From the NCBI RefSeq assembly GCF_042434095.1, contig NZ_JBHLUE010000017.1, positions 62,001 through 126,000 of the forward strand: DNA of 64,000 bases, given 5' to 3'. The stretch is from KBS50 sp042434095. Lineage in GTDB: Bacteria; Actinomycetota; Actinomycetes; Mycobacteriales; Micromonosporaceae. The notes beneath the pieces are model-generated. The model was not told where the DNA came from and made no database searches. It was given only the letters and a program-made list of their open reading frames with translations. A program made the translations under genes and the position numbers. Of this stretch, positions 45,737 through 54,572 are shown piece after piece. Every line of letters begins with the position of its first letter. Within the stretch, counting starts at the first letter, position 1.

Positions 45737-45859
45737 GGATCACCTCACGAGGCTAATTCGCAAATCACCTATCACGGGTTATTGCCGTCAATACCGGAGA
45801 AAGAAGCATATCCTCACGAGTGCCGGAACCGGCGCGAAACCCCGAGCAGGAGGAACGGA

Positions 45860-47014
45860 ATGCCCGACGGTTGGCTGCCATTCGCATTACCCGACGTGAA
45901 TGACGAAGAAGTTTCGGCGGTCGTGGACGCGCTCCGTTCCGGTTGGTTGACCACCGGTCCGCGCGTCCGCGAATTCGAGACGCGTTTCGCGGAAAGCTGC
46001 GGCGGCGGCGTCACGGCGGTGGCCGTCAACTCCGCCACGGCGGGGCTGCACCTGGCGCTGGAGGCGCTCGGCATCGGTCCCGGGATGGAGGTCCTGGTCC
46101 CTACCTGGACCTTCACCGCGACCGCGGAGGTGGTCGTGCACGCGGGCGCCGACCCGGTCTTCGTCGATGTCGATCCGGTGACCCTCCAGATCGACCTGGC
46201 CGACGCGGCGGCAAAGGTGACCGGGCGTACCGCTGCGGTGCTGCCGGTGCACTTCGCCGGGCAGCTGGTCGAGGACTCGGCACTGACCGCGTTCGCCCGC
46301 CGGCACGGGCTGGCGGTGGTGGAGGACGCCGCCCACTCCTTCCCGGCGAGTCGGGCCGGCGTAGCGGTGGGAACCGGCGGCAGCGCCGCAACGGTGTTCA
46401 GCTTCTATGCCACCAAGACCATCACCACCGGTGAGGGCGGCATGGTGGTGACCCGGGACGCGGCGCTGGCCACCCGGATCCGGACCATGCGGCTGCACGG
46501 CTTCGACCGGGACGTCTTCGCCCGGTACCGCAGCGATCGGCCGGCCTGGCAGTACGACATCGTGGCGCCGGGTCACAAGTACAACCTCACCGACCCGGCC
46601 GCCGCGCTCGGGCTCGTCCAGCTGGGCCGGGCGGCGGCGATGCGACGCCGACGCGAGGACATCGCCGACCGCTACCGGGAGGCCTTCGCCGACCTGCCCC
46701 TGGAGCTGCCCCGCCGGGCCGACGAGGGCGACGTCCACTCCTGGCATCTCTTCGTGGCCCGGCTCCGGCCCGACGCGCGGCTCGGCCGGGACGACTTCGT
46801 GGCCGAACTGTCCCGGTTGGGCGTCGGCACGGGCGTGCATTTCATGCCGCTGCACATGTTCACCTACTGGCGCGAGCGGTACCGCCTCAGCAACGAGATG
46901 TTCCCGGTGGCCAGCCGCGAGTTCCCCCGGGTGGTCAGCCTGCCGATCTTCTCCGCCATGGACGACGGTCAGGTCGACCAGGTCATCCAGGCCGTAGCCA
47001 AGGTGTTGCAGTGA
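45860..47014 (+). CDS. DegT/DnrJ/EryC1 sugar aminotransferase
   Basis: A 384-aa PLP-dependent aminotransferase acting on 4-keto (or 3-keto) nucleotide sugars. Seen are SGWLTTGPRVREFE, NSATAGLHLALEALGIGPG, VPTWTFTATAEVV, VEDAAHSFPA, and the PLP lysine in FSFYATKTITTGEGG. Its substrate could be the 4-keto-6-deoxy intermediate from CapE. CAGGAGG precedes the ATG at 45860. It shares 4 bases with the following phosphoglycosyl transferase, which suggests its aminosugar is the first sugar on the lipid carrier (as with PglE/PglC). Confidence 0.92.
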   Translation: MPDGWLPFALPDVNDEEVSAVVDALRSGWLTTGPRVREFETRFAESCGGGVTAVAVNSATAGLHLALEALGIGPGMEVLVPTWTFTATAEVVVHAGADPVFVDVDPVTLQIDLADAAAKVTGRTAAVLPVHFAGQLVEDSALTAFARRHGLAVVEDAAHSFPASRAGVAVGTGGSAATVFSFYATKTITTGEGGMVVTRDAALATRIRTMRLHGFDRDVFARYRSDRPAWQYDIVAPGHKYNLTDPAAALGLVQLGRAAAMRRRREDIADRYREAFADLPLELPRRADEGDVHSWHLFVARLRPDARLGRDDFVAELSRLGVGTGVHFMPLHMFTYWRERYRLSNEMFPVASREFPRVVSLPIFSAMDDGQVDQVIQAVAKVLQ

Positions 47015-47661
47015 TCAAGAGACTCTTCGACGTGGTCGTCTCCGCGGCGGCCCTCCTGCTGTTGCTGCCGGTCCTGCTCGTGCTCGCCGCCGCGGTGAAG
47101 CTCGACGACGGCGGTCCGGTCATCTTCCGGCAGGAGCGGGCGGGCCGACACGGCCGGACCTTCCGGATGCACAAGCTGCGGACCATGCGGTCGGGACCGG
47201 GCCCGCAGGTGACCGCCGATTCGGACGACCGGATCACCCGGGTCGGCCGCTTTCTACGGGCCACCAAGCTGGACGAGCTGCCCCAGTTCTACGACGTGCT
47301 GGTCGGGCACATGAGCCTGGTCGGACCGCGACCGGAGGTCTGGCGGTACGTGATGCACTGGCCCGCGGCCGCCCGGCACCGGATCCTGTCGGTCCGGCCG
47401 GGGATCACCGATCCGACCCAGATCGCCTTCCGGCATGAATCGGCCGAACTCGCCGCGGTGGAGCGCCCGGAGGAGTACTACCTCTCGGTGGTGCTGCCCC
47501 GCCGGGTCGAGATGTGCCTGCGGTACGTCGAGAACCGGAGCTTCCTCGGCGACATCGTCATCCTGCTGCGCACGGCGCAGGCACTGGTCCGCCCGCGGCC
47601 GCCGGTTGACCGGGGCCAGGTTGCCCCGGCCACCGCCGGGGCCGGCGGGTCCGCCGCATAG
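47011..47661 (+). CDS. PglC-like initiating phosphoglycosyl transferase
   Basis: A 216-aa monotopic enzyme that moves a sugar-1-phosphate from UDP-sugar to undecaprenyl phosphate, starting repeat-unit assembly. One N-terminal helical hairpin (VVSAAALLLLLPVLLVLAA), then GGPVIFRQERAGRHGRTF, MHKLRTMR, the catalytic TKLDELPQFYDVL (Asp-Glu dyad) and MSLVGPRPE. It is the minimal PglC/WcaJ-C core without the extra WcaJ membrane domain. The GTG start overlaps the aminotransferase stop. It is the only initiating enzyme seen in the locus. Confidence 0.93.
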   Translation: MIKRLFDVVVSAAALLLLLPVLLVLAAAVKLDDGGPVIFRQERAGRHGRTFRMHKLRTMRSGPGPQVTADSDDRITRVGRFLRATKLDELPQFYDVLVGHMSLVGPRPEVWRYVMHWPAAARHRILSVRPGITDPTQIAFRHESAELAAVERPEEYYLSVVLPRRVEMCLRYVENRSFLGDIVILLRTAQALVRPRPPVDRGQVAPATAGAGGSAA

Positions 47662-47710
47662 GGTTGCCCCCGACCGCGCCGCCCGGCGCGGGGAATGGGG
47701 GTACGCGGCG

Positions 47711-48718
47711 GTGCTGCACCTGCGGATCATCGTGCCGCGGTCGCGGACCGACGATGTCGTCGAGCTGCTGACCGGGGACGAGGCCGTGGCGCACCTGGCG
47801 GTGCTGCCGGGGGCGGCCCGGCGGCCGGAGGGCGACCTCGTGCTCTGCGACGTCGCCCGGGAGGGCGCCGACGAGGTGCTCGGTGGCCTGCAGCGGCTGG
47901 GCATCGACTCCACCGGCGCCATCAGCGTCGAGGAGGTGGACATCTGCCTGTCCAGCTCCGCCGAACGGGCCGCCCGGGCGGCGCCGGGGCTCGGCACCGA
48001 CGCCGTGGTGTGGGACGAGATCGCGCACAAGACCGGCGAGCAGACTCGGCTGTCCGCCACGTACCTGGCGCTGTTCACCGTGGCCACGATCATCGCGGGC
48101 ATCGGGGTGCTGCTCGACCAGCCGATCCTGATCGTCGGCGCCATGGTGGTCGGACCCGACTTCGGCCCCCTGGCGGCGCTGTCCGTGGCGCTGGTCCGGC
48201 GCAGCCGCGCGGTGATCGGGCGCTCGCTGACCGCCCTGATCGTCGGATTCCTGGTCGCGATCGCGGTCACCGTGCTGGCCACCTGGCTGCTCACCGCGCT
48301 CGGCCTGATCGACCGCTCGATGCTGTCCGACGATCGCCCGCTGACCAGCTTCATCTGGCGGCCCGACGCGCTGTCCTGGGTGGTCGGTCTGCTCGCCGGG
48401 GTGGCCGGGATGCTGTCGCTGACCTCGAACAACGCCGGGCCGCTGGTCGGGGTGCTGATCTCCGTGACAACGGTCCCGGCCGCCGCGAACGTCGCGGTGG
48501 CCACCGCGTACGGCGTCACCCACGAGGCGGTCGGCTCGGCCCTGCAGCTGCTGATCAACGTCTCGGCGATCGTGCTGGCCGGCGTGCTGACCCTGCTGAT
48601 CCAGCGGGCCTGGTGGTCCCGGATCAGGTCGCGCCACCCCGATGTCGCCCGGCCCCGCCCGGACGCGGTCCGGCCCCGCCGCCCGCGACCGGCCCGGCCG
48701 CGCGCCCCGCGGGGCTGA
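47711..48718 (+). CDS. DUF389 membrane protein
   Basis: A 335-aa protein of the DUF389 family (TIGR00341-like). It has an N-terminal ~115-residue soluble domain starting VLHLRIIVPRSRTDDVVELL, then about six membrane helices including GIGVLLDQPILIVGAMVVGP with the family's conserved GAM(V)VGP. The C-terminal ~30 residues are very Arg/Pro-rich (RPRRPRPARPRAPRG). Function of the family is unknown. A TAGGGT near 47660 may be its -10 box. It is the first gene past the glycan locus and probably unrelated to it. Confidence 0.85.
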   Translation: MLHLRIIVPRSRTDDVVELLTGDEAVAHLAVLPGAARRPEGDLVLCDVAREGADEVLGGLQRLGIDSTGAISVEEVDICLSSSAERAARAAPGLGTDAVVWDEIAHKTGEQTRLSATYLALFTVATIIAGIGVLLDQPILIVGAMVVGPDFGPLAALSVALVRRSRAVIGRSLTALIVGFLVAIAVTVLATWLLTALGLIDRSMLSDDRPLTSFIWRPDALSWVVGLLAGVAGMLSLTSNNAGPLVGVLISVTTVPAAANVAVATAYGVTHEAVGSALQLLINVSAIVLAGVLTLLIQRAWWSRIRSRHPDVARPRPDAVRPRRPRPARPRAPRG

Positions 48719-48798
48719 CCCGGACCACCGTATGCACGCCGACCGGGCGGTGTTCCGGCCGCCTCGCCTGTTCCCGCCGGTCGCGCCGAAGCCCAGCG

Positions 48799-48851
48799 GT
48801 TAAGACGGGCCCCTTCCTATACCGAAAGCGATAAGGAGGGGCCCTTCCTTC
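48799..48851 (-). repeat. 53-bp dispersed hairpin repeat, copy 1
   Basis: The complement of this segment matches 56076-56128 at 49 of 53 positions without gaps. It folds on itself through imperfect 14-bp arms (48807-48820 and 48831-48844) with a 10-nt loop. It lies between the convergent DUF389 and tex genes and may end both transcripts. Confidence 0.88.
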
Positions 48852-48858
48852 CGGCTGC

Positions 48859-51408
48859 TCAGCGGAGGCCCTTGTCCAGGCCGGCCCGGCGGAGCGCGTC
48901 GGCCATGGCGCCGCCGCCGGCGAAGCCCCCCGAGCCGCTCCCGCCCGAGCCGCTGCCGCCGGAGCCGCCGCGGCGGTCCGAGTCGCGCCGATCCGCGCCG
49001 CCGCTACCCGCCCCGCCGCGGCCCGCGCCGGCCCGATCGCCGCCCCGCCCGTCGCGGTCCGCGCGCCGGCCCCGCTCCGCGCCGGCGTCGTCGCCGCGCG
49101 GCCGGCCGGTCCCGGCGTCGCCGCCACGCTGGCCGCCGGTCCGGTCACCGCGCTGCCCGGTGGCGGGCCGGTCGCCGCGCTGCCCGCCACTGGTCCGCTC
49201 GCCGCGCTGCCCGCCGCCGGCGCCGGGCTCGTCCTCGAGGCGCAGGGTCAGCGAGATCCGCTTGCGCGGTACGTCGACGTCCAGCACCTTCACCCGGACC
49301 ACGTCGCCGGACTTGACCACGTCCCGAGGATCCTTGACGAAGGTCTTGGACATGGCCGACACGTGCACCAGTCCGTCCTGGTGCACGCCCACGTCCACGA
49401 ACGCGCCGAAGGCGGCCACGTTGGTGACCACGCCCTCCAGCAGCATCCCGGGGGAGAGGTCACCGATCTTCTCCACGCCGTCGGCGAAGGCGGCCGTCCG
49501 GAACGCCGGCCGCGGATCCCGGCCCGGCTTCTCCAGCTCGGCCAGGATGTCGGTGACCGTGGGCAACCCGAAGGTGTCGTCGACGAAGTCGGTGGCCCGC
49601 AGCCCGCGCAGGATCGCGCTCCTGCCGATCAGCGACCGCAGGTCGCCGCCCGTCGTGCCGAGGATCCGGCGCACCACCGGGTACGACTCGGGGTGCACGC
49701 CGGAGGCGTCCAGCGGGTCGTCGCCGTTGGCGATGCGCAGGAAGCCGGCGCACTGCTCGAACGCCTTCGGTCCCAACCGGGGAACCTGCTTGAGCGCCGT
49801 ACGGGTCCGGAACGGGCCGTTGGCGTCCCGGTGCAGCACGATGTTCTCGGCCAGCCCCGCCCCGATCCCGGACACCCGGGCCAGCAGCGGCGCGGACGCC
49901 GTGTTCACGTCCACCCCCACCGCGTTGACGCAGTCCTCCACGACCGCCTCGAGCGACCGGGAGAGCTTGGTCTCGGACAGGTCGTGCTGGTACTGGCCCA
50001 CCCCGATGGACCGCGGGTCGATCTTGACCAGCTCCGCGAGCGGGTCCTGCAGCCGGCGGGCGATCGAGACCGCGCCGCGCAGCGAGACGTCCAGGCCGGG
50101 CAGCTCCTGTGACGCGTACGCCGAGGCCGAGTAGACCGAGGCGCCGGCCTCGGAGACCATCACCTTGGTGAGGCCCAGCTCGGGGTGCCGCTTGATCAGG
50201 TCGCCGGCCAGCCGGTCGGTCTCCCGCGATGCGGTGCCGTTGCCGATGGCCACCAGGTCCACCCGGTGCGCCGCGGCCAGCCTCGCGAGCGTGTCGAGCG
50301 AGGCGTCCCACTGCCGGCGCGGCTCGTGCGGGTAGATGGTGTCGGTGGCCACCACCTTTCCGGTCGGGTCGACCACGGCCACCTTCACCCCGGTGCGCAG
50401 GCCCGGGTCCAGGCCCATGGTGGCCCGCGTGCCGGCCGGCGCGGCCAGCAGCAGGTCGCGCAGGTTGGTCGCGAAGACCCGCACCGCCTCCTCCTCGGCC
50501 GCCTGCCACAGCCGCATCCGCAGGTCGGCAGCGAGGTGGATGAGGATCCGGGTACGCCAGGCCCAGCGGACCGTGTCGGCCAGCCACCGGTCGGCCGGTC
50601 GACCCCGGTCCGCCACGCCGAACCGGGCCGCGATCTCGGCCTCGTACCCGCTCGGTCCGGTCGCCGGATCGGCCTCGTCGGCGGCCTCGGGCTGCATGGT
50701 CAGCTCGAGCACGCCCTCCTTCTCGCCGCGCAGGACCGCGAGCACCCGGTGCGAGGGCAACCGGGTGTATGGCTCGTCGAAGGCGAAGTAGTCGGCGAAC
50801 TTCGCGCCCGCCTCGGCCTGTCCCTCGCGTACCCGGGAGGAGAGCCGGCCCCGCGACCACATCCGCTCGCGCAGCGATCCGATCAGGTCGGCGTCCTCGG
50901 CGAAGCGTTCGATGAGGATGGCGCGGGCGCCGTCGAGGGCCGCGGTCGGGTCCGCGACGCCGCGCTCCGGATCGACGAACGCCGCGGCCGCGGCCCGCGG
51001 GTCCTGCGACGGGTCGGTGAGCAGGCCGTCGGCCAGCGGCTCCAGGCCCGCCTCCCGGGCGATCTGCGCGCGGGTCCGGCGCTTCGGCTTGTACGGCAGG
51101 TAGATGTCCTCGAGCCGGGCCTTGGAGTCGGCCGCCATGATCTGCGCGGCGAGCGCCTCGTCGAGCTTGCCCTGGGCGCGGATCGACTCCAGCACCGCGC
51201 TCCGGCGTTCCTCCAGCTCGCGCAGGTAGCGCAGCCGCTCCTCGAGGGTGCGCAGCTGGGCGTCGTCCAGGGCGCCGGTGGCCTCCTTGCGGTACCGGGC
51301 GATGAACGGCACGGTGGCGCCGCCGTCGAGCAGGTCCACGGCGGCCCGCACCTGTCGCTGCTGTACCCCGAGTTCCTCGGCGATCCGCTGGTGCACTGCG
51401 TCGGTCAC
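48859..51408 (-). CDS. tex: Tex-family RNA-binding protein with RG-rich tail
   Basis: A cytoplasmic nucleic-acid-binding protein of the Tex family, linked to transcription. The 849-aa order is: N-terminal helical Tex region (VTDAVHQRIAEELGVQQRQV), YqgF/RuvX-like domain (TMGLDPGLRTGVKVAVVDPT), helix-hairpin-helix region (ARVSGIGAGLAENIVLHRD), and an S1 domain (LSPGMLLEGVVTNVAAFGAF). The usual Tex ends soon after. Here ~125 more residues follow, rich in Gly, Arg and Asp (QRGDR, GGQRGG, RRADRDGRGG), ending MADALRRAGLDKGLR. The GTG at 51408 has GGAGGAG. Confidence 0.95.
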   Translation of the reverse strand: MTDAVHQRIAEELGVQQRQVRAAVDLLDGGATVPFIARYRKEATGALDDAQLRTLEERLRYLRELEERRSAVLESIRAQGKLDEALAAQIMAADSKARLEDIYLPYKPKRRTRAQIAREAGLEPLADGLLTDPSQDPRAAAAAFVDPERGVADPTAALDGARAILIERFAEDADLIGSLRERMWSRGRLSSRVREGQAEAGAKFADYFAFDEPYTRLPSHRVLAVLRGEKEGVLELTMQPEAADEADPATGPSGYEAEIAARFGVADRGRPADRWLADTVRWAWRTRILIHLAADLRMRLWQAAEEEAVRVFATNLRDLLLAAPAGTRATMGLDPGLRTGVKVAVVDPTGKVVATDTIYPHEPRRQWDASLDTLARLAAAHRVDLVAIGNGTASRETDRLAGDLIKRHPELGLTKVMVSEAGASVYSASAYASQELPGLDVSLRGAVSIARRLQDPLAELVKIDPRSIGVGQYQHDLSETKLSRSLEAVVEDCVNAVGVDVNTASAPLLARVSGIGAGLAENIVLHRDANGPFRTRTALKQVPRLGPKAFEQCAGFLRIANGDDPLDASGVHPESYPVVRRILGTTGGDLRSLIGRSAILRGLRATDFVDDTFGLPTVTDILAELEKPGRDPRPAFRTAAFADGVEKIGDLSPGMLLEGVVTNVAAFGAFVDVGVHQDGLVHVSAMSKTFVKDPRDVVKSGDVVRVKVLDVDVPRKRISLTLRLEDEPGAGGGQRGERTSGGQRGDRPATGQRGDRTGGQRGGDAGTGRPRGDDAGAERGRRADRDGRGGDRAGAGRGGAGSGGADRRDSDRRGGSGGSGSGGSGSGGFAGGGAMADALRRAGLDKGLR

Positions 51409-51599
51409 GTTTCTCCTCCACCCCGGTGTTCCGGTTGCATTGTGCCGGCATCCGGCCGCGGCCGACCCGTCGCCCCACCGGCCACGGGCCGCCCGGCTGC
51501 TGACCGTCCGCAGCCGGACGAACGCGAGACCGACTCTGGACACGTTCCAAACTTTCCGGTTAGGTCGGAGGGGCGTCGATCTCTAGCGGAGGTGCAGCG

Positions 51600-53579
51600 A
51601 TGACGAGCCTTGCCGCCGACCAGCCGGCCGGGGCCGCGCCGGAGGGGGCCGCGACCCACCCGCTGAGCCGGCTGACCGCCGCCGAGATCGACGCCGCGCG
51701 CGACCTGTTCGACGCGCACGGGCTGCTCGGCCCGACCGTGCGCTTCGCGCTGCTGGCCCTGGAGGAACCGGCCAAGGACGAGGTGCTGGCCCACCGGCCG
51801 GGCGCCGAGCTGGACCGGCGGGTCCGCGCGGTGCTGCTGGACGTGACGACCGGGGCCTGCCGCAGCGCGGTGGCTTCGCTGGGGCGCAAGGCGCTGGACG
51901 AGGTGGTGGAGATCGATCCGGCGGTCGACGGCCAGCCGCCGATCCTGCTGGAGGAGTTCATCGCGGTCGACGAGATCGTCAAGGCCGACCCGGCCTGGCG
52001 GGCGGCGCTGGCCCGGCGCGGCATCACCGACTTCGACCTGGTCCGGCCGTGCCCGTTGTCGGCCGGCAACTTCGACTTTCCCGGGGAGCGCGGCCGGCGG
52101 ATGCTGCGGGTGCTGTCCTTCGTGGCGCACCGGCCCGAGGACCACTGCTGGGCGCACCCGATCGACGGCGTGGTGGCCTACGTCGACCTGATCGAGCGTC
52201 GCGTGGTCGAGCTGATCGACCACGAGCTGCTGCCGGTGCCGGAGGAGGAGGGCAACTACGACGACCCGGAGTACGTCGGCCCCATCCGGACCAGTCTGAA
52301 GCCCATCGAGATCACCCAGCCCGAGGGGGCCAGCTTCACCGTCACCGACGACGTGGTCAGCTGGGAGAACTGGACCTTCCGGGTCGGCTTCGACCCGCGC
52401 GAGGGGCTGGTGCTGCACCAGCTGTCGATCCGGGACGGTGACCGGGACCGACCGCTGATCTACCGCGCGTCGGTCGCCGAGATGGTCGTCCCGTATGCCG
52501 ATCCGTCCCCCGTACGGTTCTGGCAGAACTACTTCGACGCCGGCGAGTACCTGCTTGGCCAGCAGGTCAACTCCCTGGTCCTCGGCTGCGACTGCCTCGG
52601 CGAGATCCACTACTTCGACGCCGTGCTGGCCGACGGGGAGGGGCGGCCCCGGGTCGTGCCCAACGCCATCTGCATGCACGAGGAGGACTACGGGGTCCTC
52701 TGGAAGCACACCGACCTGTTCACCGAGGCCGCCGAGACCCGCCGGCAGCGCCGGCTGGTCATCTCCTTCTTCGTCACGGTCGGCAACTACGACTACGGCT
52801 TCTACTGGTACCTCTACCTCGACGGCACCATCCAGCTGGAGGTCAAGGCCACCGGCGTCGTCTTCACCTCGGCGTACGCGCAGGACAGCGAGTACGCCAC
52901 CCAGATCGCGCCGGGGCTCGGCGCGCCGTACCACCAGCACCTGTTCAGCGCCCGGTTGGACATGATGCTCGACGGCACCGGCAACGCGGTCGAGGAGCTG
53001 GACGTGCGCCGGGTTCCGGTCGGCCCGGACAACCCGTACGGCAACGCGTTCACCCGCAAGGTGACCCGGCTGCGGTCCGAGTCGGAGGGGGCCAGGCTGG
53101 CCGACGCGACGGCCGGGCGGGTCTGGCGGATCCTCAACCCGACCAGCACCAACCGGCTGGGCCAGCCGGTCGGCTACCTGCTCCGGCCCGAGAACGCGCC
53201 GGCGCTGCTGGCCGACGCCGGGTCGTCCATCGCGCGCCGCGCGGCGTTCGCGACCCGCCACCTCTGGGTCACCCGGTACGACCCGGCCGAGCGCTATCCG
53301 GCCGGTGACCAGGTCAACCAGCACCCCGGCGCGGGCGGGCTGCCGGCGTTCGTGGCCAAGGACCGGGCGATCGACGACGCCGACATCGTGCTCTGGCACA
53401 CGTTCGGCACCACCCACTTCCCGCGGACCGAGGACTGGCCGGTCATGCCGGTGGAGTACTGCGGCTTCACCCTCAAGCCCAGCGGCTTCTTCGACCGCAA
53501 CCCGACGCTGGACGTACCGGCCAGCACCGGCGGGCACTGCGCGAACGGGTCGGCGGACGGCGACCCGGCATGTCACTGA
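51600..53579 (+). CDS. copper amine oxidase
   Basis: Oxidises primary amines (such as tyramine or phenethylamine) to aldehyde, ammonia and hydrogen peroxide using copper and the self-made TPQ cofactor. The 659-aa protein has N2/N3 domains and then the catalytic domain: base Asp313 in YFDAGEYLLG, TPQ precursor Tyr397 in VGNYDYGFYW, and copper ligands in PYHQHLFSARLD and TTHFPRTEDWPVMP. There is no signal peptide, so it is cytoplasmic as in Arthrobacter. GCGGAGGT precedes the ATG. An APC permease gene follows 1 kb downstream. Confidence 0.95.
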   Translation: MTSLAADQPAGAAPEGAATHPLSRLTAAEIDAARDLFDAHGLLGPTVRFALLALEEPAKDEVLAHRPGAELDRRVRAVLLDVTTGACRSAVASLGRKALDEVVEIDPAVDGQPPILLEEFIAVDEIVKADPAWRAALARRGITDFDLVRPCPLSAGNFDFPGERGRRMLRVLSFVAHRPEDHCWAHPIDGVVAYVDLIERRVVELIDHELLPVPEEEGNYDDPEYVGPIRTSLKPIEITQPEGASFTVTDDVVSWENWTFRVGFDPREGLVLHQLSIRDGDRDRPLIYRASVAEMVVPYADPSPVRFWQNYFDAGEYLLGQQVNSLVLGCDCLGEIHYFDAVLADGEGRPRVVPNAICMHEEDYGVLWKHTDLFTEAAETRRQRRLVISFFVTVGNYDYGFYWYLYLDGTIQLEVKATGVVFTSAYAQDSEYATQIAPGLGAPYHQHLFSARLDMMLDGTGNAVEELDVRRVPVGPDNPYGNAFTRKVTRLRSESEGARLADATAGRVWRILNPTSTNRLGQPVGYLLRPENAPALLADAGSSIARRAAFATRHLWVTRYDPAERYPAGDQVNQHPGAGGLPAFVAKDRAIDDADIVLWHTFGTTHFPRTEDWPVMPVEYCGFTLKPSGFFDRNPTLDVPASTGGHCANGSADGDPACH

Positions 53580-53661
53580 CCACCGAACCGCCGGCGCGGG
53601 CCGGCGGTCGGCGGCGTTCGAAGACGGCCGGCGGCCGGCGGTGTTCGACGCCGGCCGGCGG

Positions 53662-54306
53662 TCAGCGGCGGACGGTGAGCGCCAGCGCGGCGGTCGCCGC
53701 CTGCACCCCGGTGACCAGCGCGTGCAGCTCGGCCGGCAGGCTCGCGGTGATCTGCGTGAGCTGCTCCCGGGTCTCCTGCCGGGACATGGTGACCACCAGC
53801 AGGTGCTCCAGCCCGAGGGCCAGCAGCAGGGCCGCCAGGGTCGCCATCTGCGGATGGATGACGCCGGGCCGTTCGAGCTGGTAGGCCAGCCGGACCTGCG
53901 GCTGGGCGCAGACCATCGGCTCCACGCCGGGGAACCGGACGGCGCCCTTGCGGGAAAGCACGCCACGGCTCTCCTCGCGGCGGACCATGCCGAGGGCGAC
54001 GAGCCGGCGACCGACGGCCTCCCGAGCGTTGTCGCGGAGGTGTTCGACCCAGGCGCGGACGACGTAGGTGCCCATCCGGCGCTGCAGCTCGCCGAGCGCG
54101 GCGTCGCTGACCACCTCGCCCCACGGCCGCTGGTCGATGACGGCCACCTTGCCGCCCGAGCAGCTGATCCGGCGATTGATGAGCAGCTCGCCGAGTACGG
54201 CGCCGGCGAGACCGGTGCCCAGGAGCTCGTCGTTGGCCTTCGGCTTACCGGTGTACTCGTCGTGTCCGATAAGGAACAGTTCATCCGCAAGGCGGAGTTC
54301 GGTCAT
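53662..54306 (-). CDS. GPP34 (GOLPH3-like) family protein
   Basis: A 214-aa protein of the GPP34 family, related to the eukaryotic phosphoinositide-binding GOLPH3. It opens TELRLADELFLIGHDEYTGK and has the family's GTGLAGAVLGELLI and RLVALGMVRREESRGVL. GPP34 proteins are numerous and functionally uncharacterised in actinobacteria. It has good SD (GAGGAAGG) and lies between the convergent amine oxidase and the divergent permease. Role unknown. Confidence 0.9.
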   Translation of the reverse strand: MTELRLADELFLIGHDEYTGKPKANDELLGTGLAGAVLGELLINRRISCSGGKVAVIDQRPWGEVVSDAALGELQRRMGTYVVRAWVEHLRDNAREAVGRRLVALGMVRREESRGVLSRKGAVRFPGVEPMVCAQPQVRLAYQLERPGVIHPQMATLAALLLALGLEHLLVVTMSRQETREQLTQITASLPAELHALVTGVQAATAALALTVRR

Positions 54307-54474
54307 GGCCTTCCTCGGGTGGCCGGCGGAGGGGGTGCCGCGCGTGGCCGACGCCGGTCAGAGATCGGCACGGTCCGCGGAGAACCTACGGCATGGCCAC
54401 CGGCGCTTTCAAGCATCCCCACGCTTCCGTTGTCCGGCTTTTACCAGGACGTCATCCAGCTTCCTAATCCGAAC

Positions 54475-54491
54475 GGACGAAATGTTTGTCC
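54475..54491. promoter_or_regulatory. imperfect dyad upstream of the APC permease
   Basis: GGACGAAATGTTTGTCC is a near-perfect palindrome (one mismatch pair) in an AT-richer stretch of the 266-base gap between gpp34 and the permease. It is about 80-100 bp upstream of the permease start. It might be an operator; no known consensus is matched. Confidence 0.3.
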
Positions 54492-54572
54492 TATGAGCTC
54501 ACGCCTTGAGACATTACCGACCGTGCCCGTACGATCGGGCGTCGTCATCCAGCGTCTCACCCCCCTCACGTT

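Noticed and set aside
27875..47661. Secondary-metabolite (NRPS/PKS) cluster
   Set aside because: Despite methyltransferases, FkbM and AsnB-like genes, there are no NRPS/PKS, carrier or terpene enzymes. Flippase, polymerase and an initiating phosphoglycosyl transferase point to a surface polysaccharide.
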